From an uncultured Eubacteriales bacterium (GTDB lineage: Bacteria > Bacillota > Clostridia > Christensenellales > Borkfalkiaceae): a stretch of 6,701 nucleotides of DNA. A model generated the notes under the pieces. It did not search any database. It was not told the origin of the DNA and worked only from the letters and a program-made list of their open reading frames with translations. The stretch is from NCBI GenBank assembly GCA_905210545.1, contig CAJLXC010000058.1, positions 1 to 6,701 on the forward strand. The letters are read 5' to 3'. Numbering within the stretch: the stretch's first letter is position 1; the number at the start of each line of letters is the position of its first letter. Of the stretch, positions 1 through 5,459 are shown in pieces. The position numbers were made by a program, and so were the translations under genes.

Positions 1-168
1 AACGTAAAGCGGAATCGCGCTCCAACCGTGACACAAAGAACCCGCGCCGTCGAAATCGGCTTCGCCTTTTTCTGTTTCCCAAAAAGTCGTCGCGCCGTTA
101 CGGAGCATTTTGCCCCAACGCTTTTTTATGTCGAGAAGAACGAATTTTTTATATTCCGATTGTACCAT
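1..168 (-). CDS. GH78 alpha-L-rhamnosidase-like C-terminal fragment (partial, cut by left edge)
   Basis: Reading the minus strand from an ATG at 168 gives 56 open codons to the window edge. Residues about 18-29 read WGKMLRNGATTFWE and residues about 43-54 read GSLCHGWSAIPL. These two blocks are typical of the end of the six-hairpin catalytic domain of alpha-L-rhamnosidases (GH78), enzymes that release terminal rhamnose from plant or bacterial glycans. GH78 enzymes are usually 700-1000 residues, with these blocks far from the N-terminus, so a protein starting here would lack most of the catalytic domain. Translation upstream of the ATG stays open for a while but shows no family resemblance. 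Only a weak GCGGA lies before the ATG. A 5'-truncated remnant is more likely than a working enzyme. The family call is recalled from motifs, not searched. Confidence 0.55.
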   Translation of the reverse strand, partial: MVQSEYKKFVLLDIKKRWGKMLRNGATTFWETEKGEADFDGAGSLCHGWSAIPLYV

Positions 169-187
169 AAAAATTCCGCGTTGCCAA
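159..187 (-). promoter_or_regulatory. Possible minus-strand promoter at the start of the GH78-like fragment
   Basis: On the minus strand, TTGGCA (187-182) is followed after 17 bases by TACAAT (164-159). Transcription would begin near 152, downstream of the ATG at 168, so this promoter could not express that start codon. It may be a chance match in AT-rich DNA or a new promoter at a deletion junction. Confidence 0.3.
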
Positions 188-201
188 ACGAAAAACAAAC
201 G

Positions 202-230
202 TTGACACGGCGCGAAAAAAATAGTATACT
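202..230 (+). promoter_or_regulatory. Near-consensus sigma-A promoter of the CPBP protease gene
   Basis: TTGACA at 202-207 and TATACT at 225-230 are separated by exactly 17 bases. Only one of the twelve hexamer bases differs from consensus. The usual 7-base gap places the transcription start at 238, which is the G of the GTG start codon of the gene behind it. Confidence 0.85.
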
Positions 231-237
231 GAAATAC

Positions 238-987
238 GTGAAAAAGAAATCGGTTATTTTGTCAGTTTGCGCGATCGTTCTTTTTTTAATCGTAATCGCG
301 CTTCAATTCGTCGATGTAAACGTGTTCGGCAACGATATTTACGACGGCTATCTCAAAACGATATTCGTTTATTGCGCATGTGTGCCGCTTTGTTTTATTT
401 TGTTGTCCTTTTCGGGTTACGGTGTGTTTAACAAACCTCGCAAAATATATTGCTTTTTGGTCGCGCTCGTTATTTCTATAAACAACTTTCCTTTTTCGGC
501 GTATTTTAAAGGCGTTTCTTACGTTACGAATAAAAACGCGGTTTATGCCGCTGTGTTCGTTGCGAATTGCTTTTTAACCGCCGCTTTCGAAGAATTGCTG
601 TTCCGCGGTTTATTGTTTAACGCGCTGTGCGAAAGCTCGCCAAAAACCGTTAAAGGGGTTTTGAGGGCGATTATAATTTCTTCGGTTATATTCGGCGCGG
701 CGCATTTTTTAAATCTTTTCGGCGGAGCGGCGTTTCTTCCCACCCTTGCGCAGGCGGGGTACACTTCTTTAATAGGCGCGTTGTGTGCTTTTGTGCTGTT
801 TAAAACGCATAATATAATATTTCCTTGGCTTGTGCATGCGGTTTATAACGTCGGCGGACTTATCCTTACGCGCGAAGGGTTAGGGAACGGCGTCGTTTTC
901 GATACGACAACTATCGTCGTTACCGTTATTCTCGGCGTTCTCGTCGGGATATTTGCTCTCGTTTCTATGATAATTTGGAGAAATTAA
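238..987 (+). CDS. CPBP-family intramembrane metalloprotease (Abi/CAAX protease-like), GTG start
   Basis: This is a 249-residue membrane protein with roughly eight hydrophobic segments. It carries the three motifs of the CPBP (PF02517) family in order: EELLFR at residues 118-123, FGAAH at 152-156 and HAVYN at 200-204. The glutamates and histidines bind metal and activate water inside the membrane. Family members include CAAX prenyl endopeptidases and bacteriocin self-immunity or Abi proteins, and the substrate cannot be told here. The frame is open back to 28, but the preceding 70 codons are antisense to the GH78-like piece and contain the promoter at 202-230, so GTG 238 is chosen. No ribosome binding site precedes it, and transcription should start at this same base, giving a leaderless mRNA. 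The next gene starts one base after this stop and takes its ribosome binding site from the last codons here. Confidence 0.9.
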   Translation: MKKKSVILSVCAIVLFLIVIALQFVDVNVFGNDIYDGYLKTIFVYCACVPLCFILLSFSGYGVFNKPRKIYCFLVALVISINNFPFSAYFKGVSYVTNKNAVYAAVFVANCFLTAAFEELLFRGLLFNALCESSPKTVKGVLRAIIISSVIFGAAHFLNLFGGAAFLPTLAQAGYTSLIGALCAFVLFKTHNIIFPWLVHAVYNVGGLILTREGLGNGVVFDTTTIVVTVILGVLVGIFALVSMIIWRN

Positions 988-988
988 A

Positions 989-1981
989 ATGAAAATCAAT
1001 GCTTGGTGGTTTGAAAACAAACAAAACAAAATAGAAATTCCTCAACCTGAGTGGTTTACGCCAAGAACTCATTTTTCGGTGTGTTTAGAAAATGACAACT
1101 TTGTTTTTCCCTTAAAACTTTCTATTTGTGCAAATAAAGATGGAAGCGAACTGTTTTCTACGGAATATCAAATAAATGATTTACAAGATAGCACCGAGTA
1201 TGAAATAATGCAAAAAGGCAACACTCTTTTATTTAAAGGCTTCGCTGACGAAGTGCAAGGTTTGCCTGATAGTTTAATGATACGCATTATTACAGCACGA
1301 CAAGTAAATCAAGCTATCATCCCGCTTTTTTATGTAACAATAAGCGGAAAAACAACGGATTTTCAAGGTAATCCTTTTCAGGCAGCGGTTGTATTTCAAC
1401 GAAAATTATTCGGTGGGAAGACACCGTCTATTGGTATATGGAGCGATGCGAAAGGAGAATATTCCGTTATTATTCCTACGGGCAAATACGACTCTTTCTA
1501 TGTAGACGATAACTCTTATAACGTTTCCTCGCTTGAAAATTGGAGTTGGAATATGCACGTTGATTGTGATGCAACGCACAATTTCAAGATTGGGAACGGA
1601 GAAGTTTATAATTTATCTGTTACCGAAGAAGAAAACAATTTAATAATTTCTTTTCGCCCCATGATTTTGCCGAGCATAAAAAAGGTTGAAACGAATATTT
1701 CTATCGAAGGCGAAAGCTATTTGTTGGTAGATATTCAGCCCGATATAGAGAAAGAAGATTTGAGCGTTTCAATTGACGGTCAAATTGTTCCCATCTTATC
1801 GATAGAAAGAGATTATGAAAAGATTATGGACGGGGAGAAGAAAATTGCATTGATTATTTATAAAATCAAGATAGATAAACCCGAAATCATTAGATATAGT
1901 TCTTTGTTAATTTTAGAATATCAATCGTATGGTCAATATAAAACTTGTGGACAAGGAAGAACGTTTATAAAACAATGTTGA
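989..1981 (+). CDS. Cytoplasmic protein with carboxypeptidase-regulatory-like domain, function unknown
   Basis: The product has 330 residues, with no signal peptide, membrane segment or sorting motif. Residues about 115-178 match the pattern of the carboxypeptidase regulatory-like beta-sandwich: ISGKTTDFQGNPFQAAVVF, then SDAKGEYSVIIPTGKY around 152-167. Such domains usually sit in extracellular or surface proteins as adhesion or carbohydrate-associated modules, so one without export is unusual. The N-terminus is rich in aromatic residues (AWWFEN, EWFTPR) and the C-terminus ends in TCGQGRTFIKQC. I do not recognise either flank. GGAG at 977-980 lies 8 bases before the ATG, inside the end of the CPBP gene. 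With a one-base gap between the genes and no promoter between them, this indicates co-transcription and probably translational coupling. A role linked to the protease is inference only. Confidence 0.75.
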   Translation: MKINAWWFENKQNKIEIPQPEWFTPRTHFSVCLENDNFVFPLKLSICANKDGSELFSTEYQINDLQDSTEYEIMQKGNTLLFKGFADEVQGLPDSLMIRIITARQVNQAIIPLFYVTISGKTTDFQGNPFQAAVVFQRKLFGGKTPSIGIWSDAKGEYSVIIPTGKYDSFYVDDNSYNVSSLENWSWNMHVDCDATHNFKIGNGEVYNLSVTEEENNLIISFRPMILPSIKKVETNISIEGESYLLVDIQPDIEKEDLSVSIDGQIVPILSIERDYEKIMDGEKKIALIIYKIKIDKPEIIRYSSLLILEYQSYGQYKTCGQGRTFIKQC

Positions 1982-2039
1982 TTTTTAAGTTTGGTTAAAA
2001 CTTAGCACAAAAAGTCAAGACTTGTAAAATAATTTTAGA

Positions 2040-2045
2040 TATAAT
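2040..2045 (+). promoter_or_regulatory. -10 element of the AraC-family gene, weak -35
   Basis: A perfect TATAAT at 2040-2045 sits in an AT-rich stretch, placing the start of transcription near 2052, just before the GGAGG at 2054-2058. No good -35 hexamer lies 16-18 bases upstream. The short dyad CAAG-A-CTTG (2016-2024) occupies that position, which would suit activator-dependent or self-regulated expression, but this is inference. Confidence 0.5.
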
Positions 2046-2065
2046 AAAATCGCGGAGGTTAAGAA

Positions 2066-2983
2066 ATGGATTGGAGCGAAAGTTTACAAAACGCGATTGA
2101 TTATATCGAAGAACACATTACCGAAAAAATTGATTATGAAGAAGTGGCTAAGCGCGCGTATTCGTCAAATTTCCATTTTCAAAGAGTGTTCGGTATAATG
2201 TGCGGTTTTACTCTTGGCGAATATATCCGTAGAAGAAAGCTAACGCTTGCGGGAAACGACTTGTTGAGCAGTAAGATGAAAGTAATTGACGTCGCTTTTA
2301 AATACGGCTATGAAACGCCTGAAAGTTTTTCTCGCGCCTTTTATAAATTTCACGGTATAATGCCGTCGCAAGTAAAACAAGGTTGTTCCTTAAAATCCTT
2401 TTCTCGTCTCTCCGTTAAATTTGATTTGATTGGAGGAACTGAAATGAACTACAAGATTGAAGAAAAACCTGAAATTATCTTAGTTGGCTACAAAAAACGA
2501 TTTACGGGTGTTCCCTATGGCGAAGAACGTGTAAAACAAGAAGAAGCGTTTTTAACGTCCACACGTGCTAAACAATGGCTGTTAATTGGCGCATCTTGCG
2601 ACTATTCTACCGATTATATGGTTGTGGCAAACATTGATGACGACGGATATGATTTTTACGTTGCGTATGAATTAGATGAATGGACAAGGAAAGAACTTTT
2701 CAATCCTAACGTAACAGGCGTTGATTTTATGGACAAAATGGGCTTTGAGACGATTGTTATTCCTAAGCAAACTTATGTTGTTTTTGAAACCGAAAAGAAA
2801 AAACGCCCCATTACAGATTATATCGAGTTAAGAAAGAAAATCGTTACTGAGTGGTTGCCAACAACGGATTATGTTTTTGCGAATGCGCCTGAAGTAGTGG
2901 CGATGCATTGGCGTCCTAACGGAGAATGGGCAAAGGAAAGGTATATAGAGATTTGTTTGCCGATAGAAAAGAAACAAATATAA
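2066..2983 (+). CDS. AraC-family transcriptional regulator with GyrI-like effector-binding domain
   Basis: This 305-residue cytoplasmic DNA-binding protein has two parts. Residues about 8-106 form the paired helix-turn-helix AraC domain: the first helix pair is around 24-57 (EEVAKRAYSSNFHFQRVF, then GEYIRRRKL) and the second around 71-105 (IDVAFKYGYETPESFSRAF, then GIMPSQVKQ). Residues about 127-300 resemble the GyrI/Cass2-like effector-binding fold, which begins MNYKIEEKPEIILVGYKKRF and ends WRPNGEWAKERYIEICLPI. Related proteins (Rob-like, BmrR-type ligand domains) sense hydrophobic or cationic compounds and often control multidrug efflux. No efflux gene is adjacent, so the target is unknown. 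GGAGG at 2054-2058, 7 bases from the ATG, fixes the start. A second equally good GGAGG plus in-frame ATG lies at the domain boundary (2432-2446). Confidence 0.92.
   Translation: MDWSESLQNAIDYIEEHITEKIDYEEVAKRAYSSNFHFQRVFGIMCGFTLGEYIRRRKLTLAGNDLLSSKMKVIDVAFKYGYETPESFSRAFYKFHGIMPSQVKQGCSLKSFSRLSVKFDLIGGTEMNYKIEEKPEIILVGYKKRFTGVPYGEERVKQEEAFLTSTRAKQWLLIGASCDYSTDYMVVANIDDDGYDFYVAYELDEWTRKELFNPNVTGVDFMDKMGFETIVIPKQTYVVFETEKKKRPITDYIELRKKIVTEWLPTTDYVFANAPEVVAMHWRPNGEWAKERYIEICLPIEKKQI
2432..2446 (+). promoter_or_regulatory. Internal ribosome binding site and in-frame ATG at the AraC/GyrI domain boundary
   Basis: GGAGG at 2432-2436 stands 7 bases before an ATG at 2444-2446, in frame with the regulator at residue 127. 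This is the same motif and spacing as at the gene's own start. Initiation here would give a free effector-binding domain of 179 residues. The bases also encode Gly-Gly-Thr-Glu-Met, a linker pattern I recall as common in this family, so the resemblance may be a by-product of protein conservation. Confidence 0.4.
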
Positions 2984-3017
2984 ACATTACATAAAACGAC
3001 AAAAGTCTTTAAAAAAG

Positions 3018-3051
3018 TAGTCAGGTGTACAAGAACATGTACACCTGACTA
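3018..3051. repeat. Perfect 14-bp inverted repeat, candidate operator or minus-strand terminator
   Basis: TAGTCAGGTGTACA (3018-3031) and TGTACACCTGACTA (3038-3051) are exact reverse complements around the 6-base spacer AGAACA. The right arm touches the -35 hexamer of the promoter at 3052. Such a dyad next to a promoter is typical of a TetR-type repressor operator. Read on the minus strand, the same hairpin is followed by C and six T residues (from the A-run at 3011-3016), so it could also be an intrinsic terminator for minus-strand transcription. On the plus strand no T-run follows, so it is a poor terminator for the AraC-family gene. Confidence 0.8.
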
Positions 3052-3080
3052 TTGACTTTATGGAAAAGATATGATAAAAT
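3052..3080 (+). promoter_or_regulatory. Orphan promoter with extended -10
   Basis: TTGACT (3052-3057), a 17-base spacer and TAAAAT (3075-3080) preceded by TG at 3072-3073 make an extended -10 promoter with a start near 3087. Downstream there is only a 20-codon frame at 3101-3163 with no ribosome binding site, then the hairpin at 3201. The promoter therefore drives either a short RNA or nothing recognisable. Confidence 0.65.
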
Positions 3081-3086
3081 AGAATT

Positions 3087-3240
3087 ACAAACGCGAACAT
3101 ATGTTTAGATTATGCTTTGTGTGGGTATATATAATTAAGGGATATTTGCCCCTTTTACCATAATTTTCAAAAAATTTCAACTATATCTATATATAAACGA
3201 AAAATAGACACTCTCAAACGAGGAAAGTGTCTATTTTGAT
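3087..3240 (+). ncRNA. Hypothetical short transcript between orphan promoter and hairpin terminator
   Basis: The interval from the predicted start near 3087 to the T-rich tail after the hairpin at 3201-3237 would give an RNA of about 155 bases. It includes a small stem (AAGGG 3137-3141 with CCCTT 3150-3154) followed by TT. I recognise no RNA family and no convincing peptide. This entry rests only on the promoter and terminator. The rest of the gene-free interval 2984-3318 holds the inverted repeat at 3018-3051, this cassette and the tRNA operon terminator. Confidence 0.3.
3201..3237. terminator. Hairpin terminator, possibly bidirectional
   Basis: AAAATAGACACT (3201-3212) and AGTGTCTATTTT (3226-3237) form a 12-bp perfect stem around a 13-base loop. 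In the loop, CTC and GAG can also pair. The stem ends in TTTT on the plus strand, followed by GATTGATTTT. On the minus strand it ends in TTTT followed by TCGTTTATA. It suits termination of the orphan plus-strand transcript and backup termination for the tRNA operon. Confidence 0.65.
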
Positions 3241-3264
3241 TGATTTTATCTACTTTTTCAGTCT

Positions 3265-3308
3265 AAAAACAAAGACGAACCCGTCTCCTAAAGGAAACGG
3301 GTTCGCCT
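3265..3308 (-). terminator. Rho-independent terminator of the tRNA-Met/tRNA-Glu operon
   Basis: On the minus strand, a 16-bp stem runs between 3308-3293 and 3288-3273 around the four-base loop TTTA. It has two G-U pairs and an uninterrupted GAACCC/GGGTTC core. The T-rich tail TTTGTTTT (3272-3265) follows at once. It lies 10 bases past the CCA end of tRNA-Glu. Confidence 0.9.
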
Positions 3309-3318
3309 TTAACTTGTT

Positions 3319-3393
3319 TGGTGACCCCAACGGGATTCGAACCCATGATACCACCGTGAAAGGGTGGTGTCTTAACCGCTTGACCATGGGGCC
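3319..3393 (-). tRNA. tRNA-Glu (anticodon UUC), CCA encoded
   Basis: The 75-base cloverleaf on the minus strand starts GGCCCCA, which pairs with TGGGGTC at the 3' end, followed by discriminator A and an encoded CCA. The anticodon stem CCACC/GGTGG closes the loop CTTTCAC, giving anticodon TTC (Glu). The T-arm contains GGGTTCGAATCCC. It is the second gene of the operon, 100 bases after tRNA-Met and just before the terminator. Confidence 0.96.
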
Positions 3394-3427
3394 ACTTGTA
3401 CAAGCGTTATACGGTGGCTTGTCACCG

Positions 3428-3461
3428 CCTGCGTTTCCGTTGTAAAAACGGGGGAAACAGG
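3428..3461 (-). repeat. Hairpin-forming spacer between the two tRNAs
   Basis: The 100-base spacer 3394-3493 holds no third tRNA that I can find. It can fold at 3428-3461: CCT, GTTTC and CGTT pair with AACG, GAAAC and AGG, with small bulges. A second 5-bp stem lies at 3412-3427 (CGGTG with CACCG). A 10-base palindrome, CTTGTACAAG, sits at 3395-3404 right before tRNA-Glu. These may be folding or processing elements of the precursor; no known family is claimed. Confidence 0.35.
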
Positions 3462-3493
3462 TATTTAAATCTTCGACTTGCGCCGTGGTTTTT

Positions 3494-3570
3494 TGGTAGC
3501 GGCGGTCAGATTCGAACCAACGACCTGCCGGGTATGAACCGGCCGCTCTAACCAACTAAGCTACGCCGCC
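3494..3570 (-). tRNA. tRNA-Met, elongator type (anticodon CAU), CCA encoded
   Basis: The 77-base cloverleaf on the minus strand begins GGCGGCG and ends CGCCGCT, A, CCA. The anticodon stem GCCGG/CCGGC closes the loop TTCATAC, giving anticodon CAT. The first base pair G1-U72 and the overall sequence closely follow the elongator tRNA-Met of Bacillus as I recall it. The anticodon stem also lacks the three G-C pairs at the loop end that mark initiator tRNA. A CAU anticodon could also be tRNA-Ile modified by TilS, but the acceptor stem argues for Met. It is the first gene of the operon. Confidence 0.93.
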
Positions 3571-3608
3571 ATCTGCGTTGCATTTATCTTAAATCAAAAT
3601 GCTAATGT

Positions 3609-3637
3609 ATTATATCGAAAATAAAAAATATTGTCAA
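3609..3637 (-). promoter_or_regulatory. Consensus promoter of the tRNA-Met/tRNA-Glu operon
   Basis: On the minus strand, TTGACA (3637-3632), a 17-base spacer and TATAAT (3614-3609) match the consensus at all positions, as expected for a stable-RNA promoter. Transcription should start near 3602, about 30 bases before tRNA-Met. The AT-rich stretch upstream (3638-3700) could act as an UP element. Confidence 0.9.
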
Positions 3638-3720
3638 TTATATTTAACGGGTTTTGACAAAAAAGTTTCTTAATTTTTAAAAATAATTTTTATTGACGAA
3701 AAAGACGGTTTTAAAACGAA

Positions 3721-3755
3721 AAAGCGGCGGAAAACTCAAAGCTTTCCGCCGCTTT
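3721..3755 (-). terminator. Rho-independent terminator of the symporter gene
   Basis: AAAGCGGCGGAAA (3721-3733) and TTTCCGCCGCTTT (3743-3755) form a 13-bp perfect stem with a GC-rich core. On the minus strand the stem runs into TTTTT, then CGTTTT. It lies 22 bases after the stop codon of the symporter. Confidence 0.92.
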
Positions 3756-3777
3756 CATAAAAAATTCCTTTGGGCAA

Positions 3778-5283
3778 TTATTTGCTTTCTTCTTTAATTT
3801 CTTCCGATATGGGAGAGTTGGGAGTTTTGTCGAAATTTTTGTTTCCGTTTTCTTTTAATTCCGCGACGACGGTTTTAGAAAGGAACAACAGCGCAAGCGC
3901 GTTGGGGATTACCATAAGGTAGTTGAAAAGGTCGGCGCATTCCCACACGAGATCGTTTGATAAAAGCGAACCGAGAAAGATAAACGCAACGGATAAAACC
4001 GAATAAATAACGGTATATTTTTTTCCGAAAAGATAGGTGAAGTTTATTTTTCCGAAAAGGTTCCAGCTGATTATGGTAGAAAAAGCGAAGAAGAAAAGGC
4101 ACACCGCAACGAAAACCGCGGCAATTTTATCGCCTGCGCTCGCGTTTGTAAACAGGCTTGCGACGCCCATTCTTACCATAGAGTTGCCGGAATATCCCGC
4201 AGCCTTGACGGTATCGGCAACGTTTTTTCCGTCGGCAATGGCTTGACCGGAGATTTTTGCAATCGCGCCGTTACCCGCGTAAAGGGTAGTGATAACGATA
4301 AGCGCGGTCATAGTAAGCACGACGAAGGTATCGAGAAACACGCCTACCATTGCGACGGTGCCTTGTTCATGCGCGGTTTTGACGTTTGCCTGCGCGTGAG
4401 CGTGCGGGGTAGACCCCATGCCCGCTTCGTTAGAGAAAAGTCCGCGTTTCGCACCCATACTGATTGCCGTTTTAAGCGCGTAACCGAGTCCGCCGCCGAT
4501 GATTGCGTCCGGAGTGAAAGCGTATTTGAAGATAAACCAAATCGCTTCCGGCAAAGCCGTTATTTTGCAACAGATAATCACGAGTCCGCCCAAAAGGTAG
4601 ATAACCGCCATAACGGGAACGAGCTTTTCCGTTACGGAAGCGAGTCTTGAAACGCCGCCGATGAAAATGACCGCCGAGAGAGACGCAATGATAAGACCGA
4701 TAATCCAGCCGGGAATACTTACTGCCTGCGTTACGGCGTTGGTTATCGAGTTGGACTGAACCATAGAACCGATAAAGCCGAGCGCGATTATGATTGCGAC
4801 GGCGAAAAATACGGCGAGGAATTTGCCGAAGCCGCCCTTAAACGCCTTTTTTATGTAATATACCGGACCGCCCTGAACCGTGCCGTCTTCGTGGACTATA
4901 CGCGTTTTTTGCGCGAGAACCGCTTCGGAATAAATGGTTGCCATACCGAAGAAAGCGATTATCCACATCCAGAAAATCGCGCCGGGACCGCCGAGAAGAA
5001 TCGCCGCGCTCGCGCCGACGATATTACCCGTGCCGACCTGCGCCGCGACGGCGGTGGTGAACGCCTGAAACGAACTCATACCGCTTTTGTGTTTTCCGCC
5101 CGAAAGCCTGAGTTTGCCGAAAACGTTTTTCATTCCCTGACCGAAACAGCGGATCTGAACGAATTTTGTTTTAATCGTGTAAAACAATCCCACGCCGATG
5201 AGCAGAATCACGAGAACGTAATCCGACAGATAAGCATTGATTGTCTGAATCGCTTTGAGCAGTCCGTCCAAAAATTTCTGCAT
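3778..5283 (-). CDS. AGCS-family sodium:alanine/glycine symporter
   Basis: This 501-residue multi-spanning inner-membrane transporter imports a small neutral amino acid with sodium. Family signatures are plain: GTGNIVG at residues 84-90, GGPGAIFWMW at 98-107, GGPVYYI at 138-144 and RGLFSNEAGMGSTPHAHA at 280-297. Length is normal for the family. The C-terminal tail (about 475-501) is short, charged and cytoplasmic. The frame continues upstream to 5361, but AAGGAG at 5296-5291, seven bases from the ATG at 5283, fixes the start. The 26 upstream codons would run through the riboswitch terminator. The glycine riboswitch in its leader points to glycine as a physiological substrate, with D- or L-alanine also possible for the family. 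It is transcribed alone from its own promoter at 5514-5542 and ends at the terminator at 3721-3755. Confidence 0.95.
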   Translation of the reverse strand: MQKFLDGLLKAIQTINAYLSDYVLVILLIGVGLFYTIKTKFVQIRCFGQGMKNVFGKLRLSGGKHKSGMSSFQAFTTAVAAQVGTGNIVGASAAILLGGPGAIFWMWIIAFFGMATIYSEAVLAQKTRIVHEDGTVQGGPVYYIKKAFKGGFGKFLAVFFAVAIIIALGFIGSMVQSNSITNAVTQAVSIPGWIIGLIIASLSAVIFIGGVSRLASVTEKLVPVMAVIYLLGGLVIICCKITALPEAIWFIFKYAFTPDAIIGGGLGYALKTAISMGAKRGLFSNEAGMGSTPHAHAQANVKTAHEQGTVAMVGVFLDTFVVLTMTALIVITTLYAGNGAIAKISGQAIADGKNVADTVKAAGYSGNSMVRMGVASLFTNASAGDKIAAVFVAVCLFFFAFSTIISWNLFGKINFTYLFGKKYTVIYSVLSVAFIFLGSLLSNDLVWECADLFNYLMVIPNALALLFLSKTVVAELKENGNKNFDKTPNSPISEEIKEESK

Positions 5284-5309
5284 AAACTTGCTCCTTGTAA
5301 AAAAAGTAT

Positions 5310-5338
5310 AAAAAAAATTGCTTTCCGATGAAAAGCAA
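5310..5338 (-). terminator. Riboswitch expression-platform terminator before the symporter
   Basis: On the minus strand, TTGCTTT (5338-5332), the loop TCATCGG and AAAGCAA (5324-5318) form a 7-bp stem followed by eight T residues (5317-5310). It ends 14 bases before the ribosome binding site, so termination here prevents expression of the symporter. Confidence 0.88.
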
Positions 5339-5372
5339 CTCCGATAATAAAAAACAAACAATATTTAAATTG

Positions 5373-5459
5373 CCCTGTCCTTTTGCCTGAGAGATTAGGG
5401 GATAGAAGTCAAACCCTTTGCACCTTCGGCACTTCCTTAAAACGGAAGATTCTCCAGAG
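5373..5459 (-). ncRNA. Glycine riboswitch, single aptamer (gcvT motif)
   Basis: The minus-strand leader contains the hallmarks of the glycine aptamer in order: CTCTGGAGA at the 5' end, GTGCCGAAGGTGCAA in the middle, CTCTCAGGCAAAAGGACAG at the 3' end. P1 pairs CTCTG (5459-5455) with CAGGG (5377-5373), with one G-U pair. Only one full aptamer is present. The 5' end resembles the second aptamer of tandem switches. A small hairpin directly upstream (TTTCGG 5469-5474 with CCGAAA 5487-5492) may stand in for the missing first aptamer, as in type-2 singlets. The P1 3' strand overlaps a possible antiterminator, which suggests that glycine binding turns the downstream transporter off. The family call is firm; the direction of control is inference. 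Confidence 0.93.

Noticed and set aside
28..237. Upstream extension of the CPBP reading frame to an ATG at 28
   Set aside because: It is antisense to the rhamnosidase-like sequence, contains the promoter at 202-230, and adds a low-hydrophobicity stretch foreign to the family.
1986..2004. Hairpin TAAGTTT/AAACTTA after the 330-residue protein gene as a terminator
   Set aside because: The stem is almost all A-T and no T-run follows on the plus strand.
3101..3163. A 20-codon reading frame (MFRLCFVWVYIIKG...) behind the orphan promoter
   Set aside because: There is no ribosome binding site and no recognisable peptide type; it is short enough to be chance.
3227..3555. Open frames on both strands across the tRNA region
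   Set aside because: They overlap two complete tRNA genes and their terminator, so they are not protein genes.
3654..3682. TTGACA on the plus strand at 3654-3659 as a promoter
   Set aside because: The -10 position reads only TTAAAA and no plus-strand gene follows.
4037..5331. Several plus-strand open frames and a minus-strand frame overlapping the symporter gene
   Set aside because: They are shadows of a clear, high-identity-type transporter gene and show no family features of their own.
5284..5361. Upstream extension of the symporter by 26 codons
   Set aside because: It would translate the riboswitch terminator; AAGGAG fixes the start at 5283.
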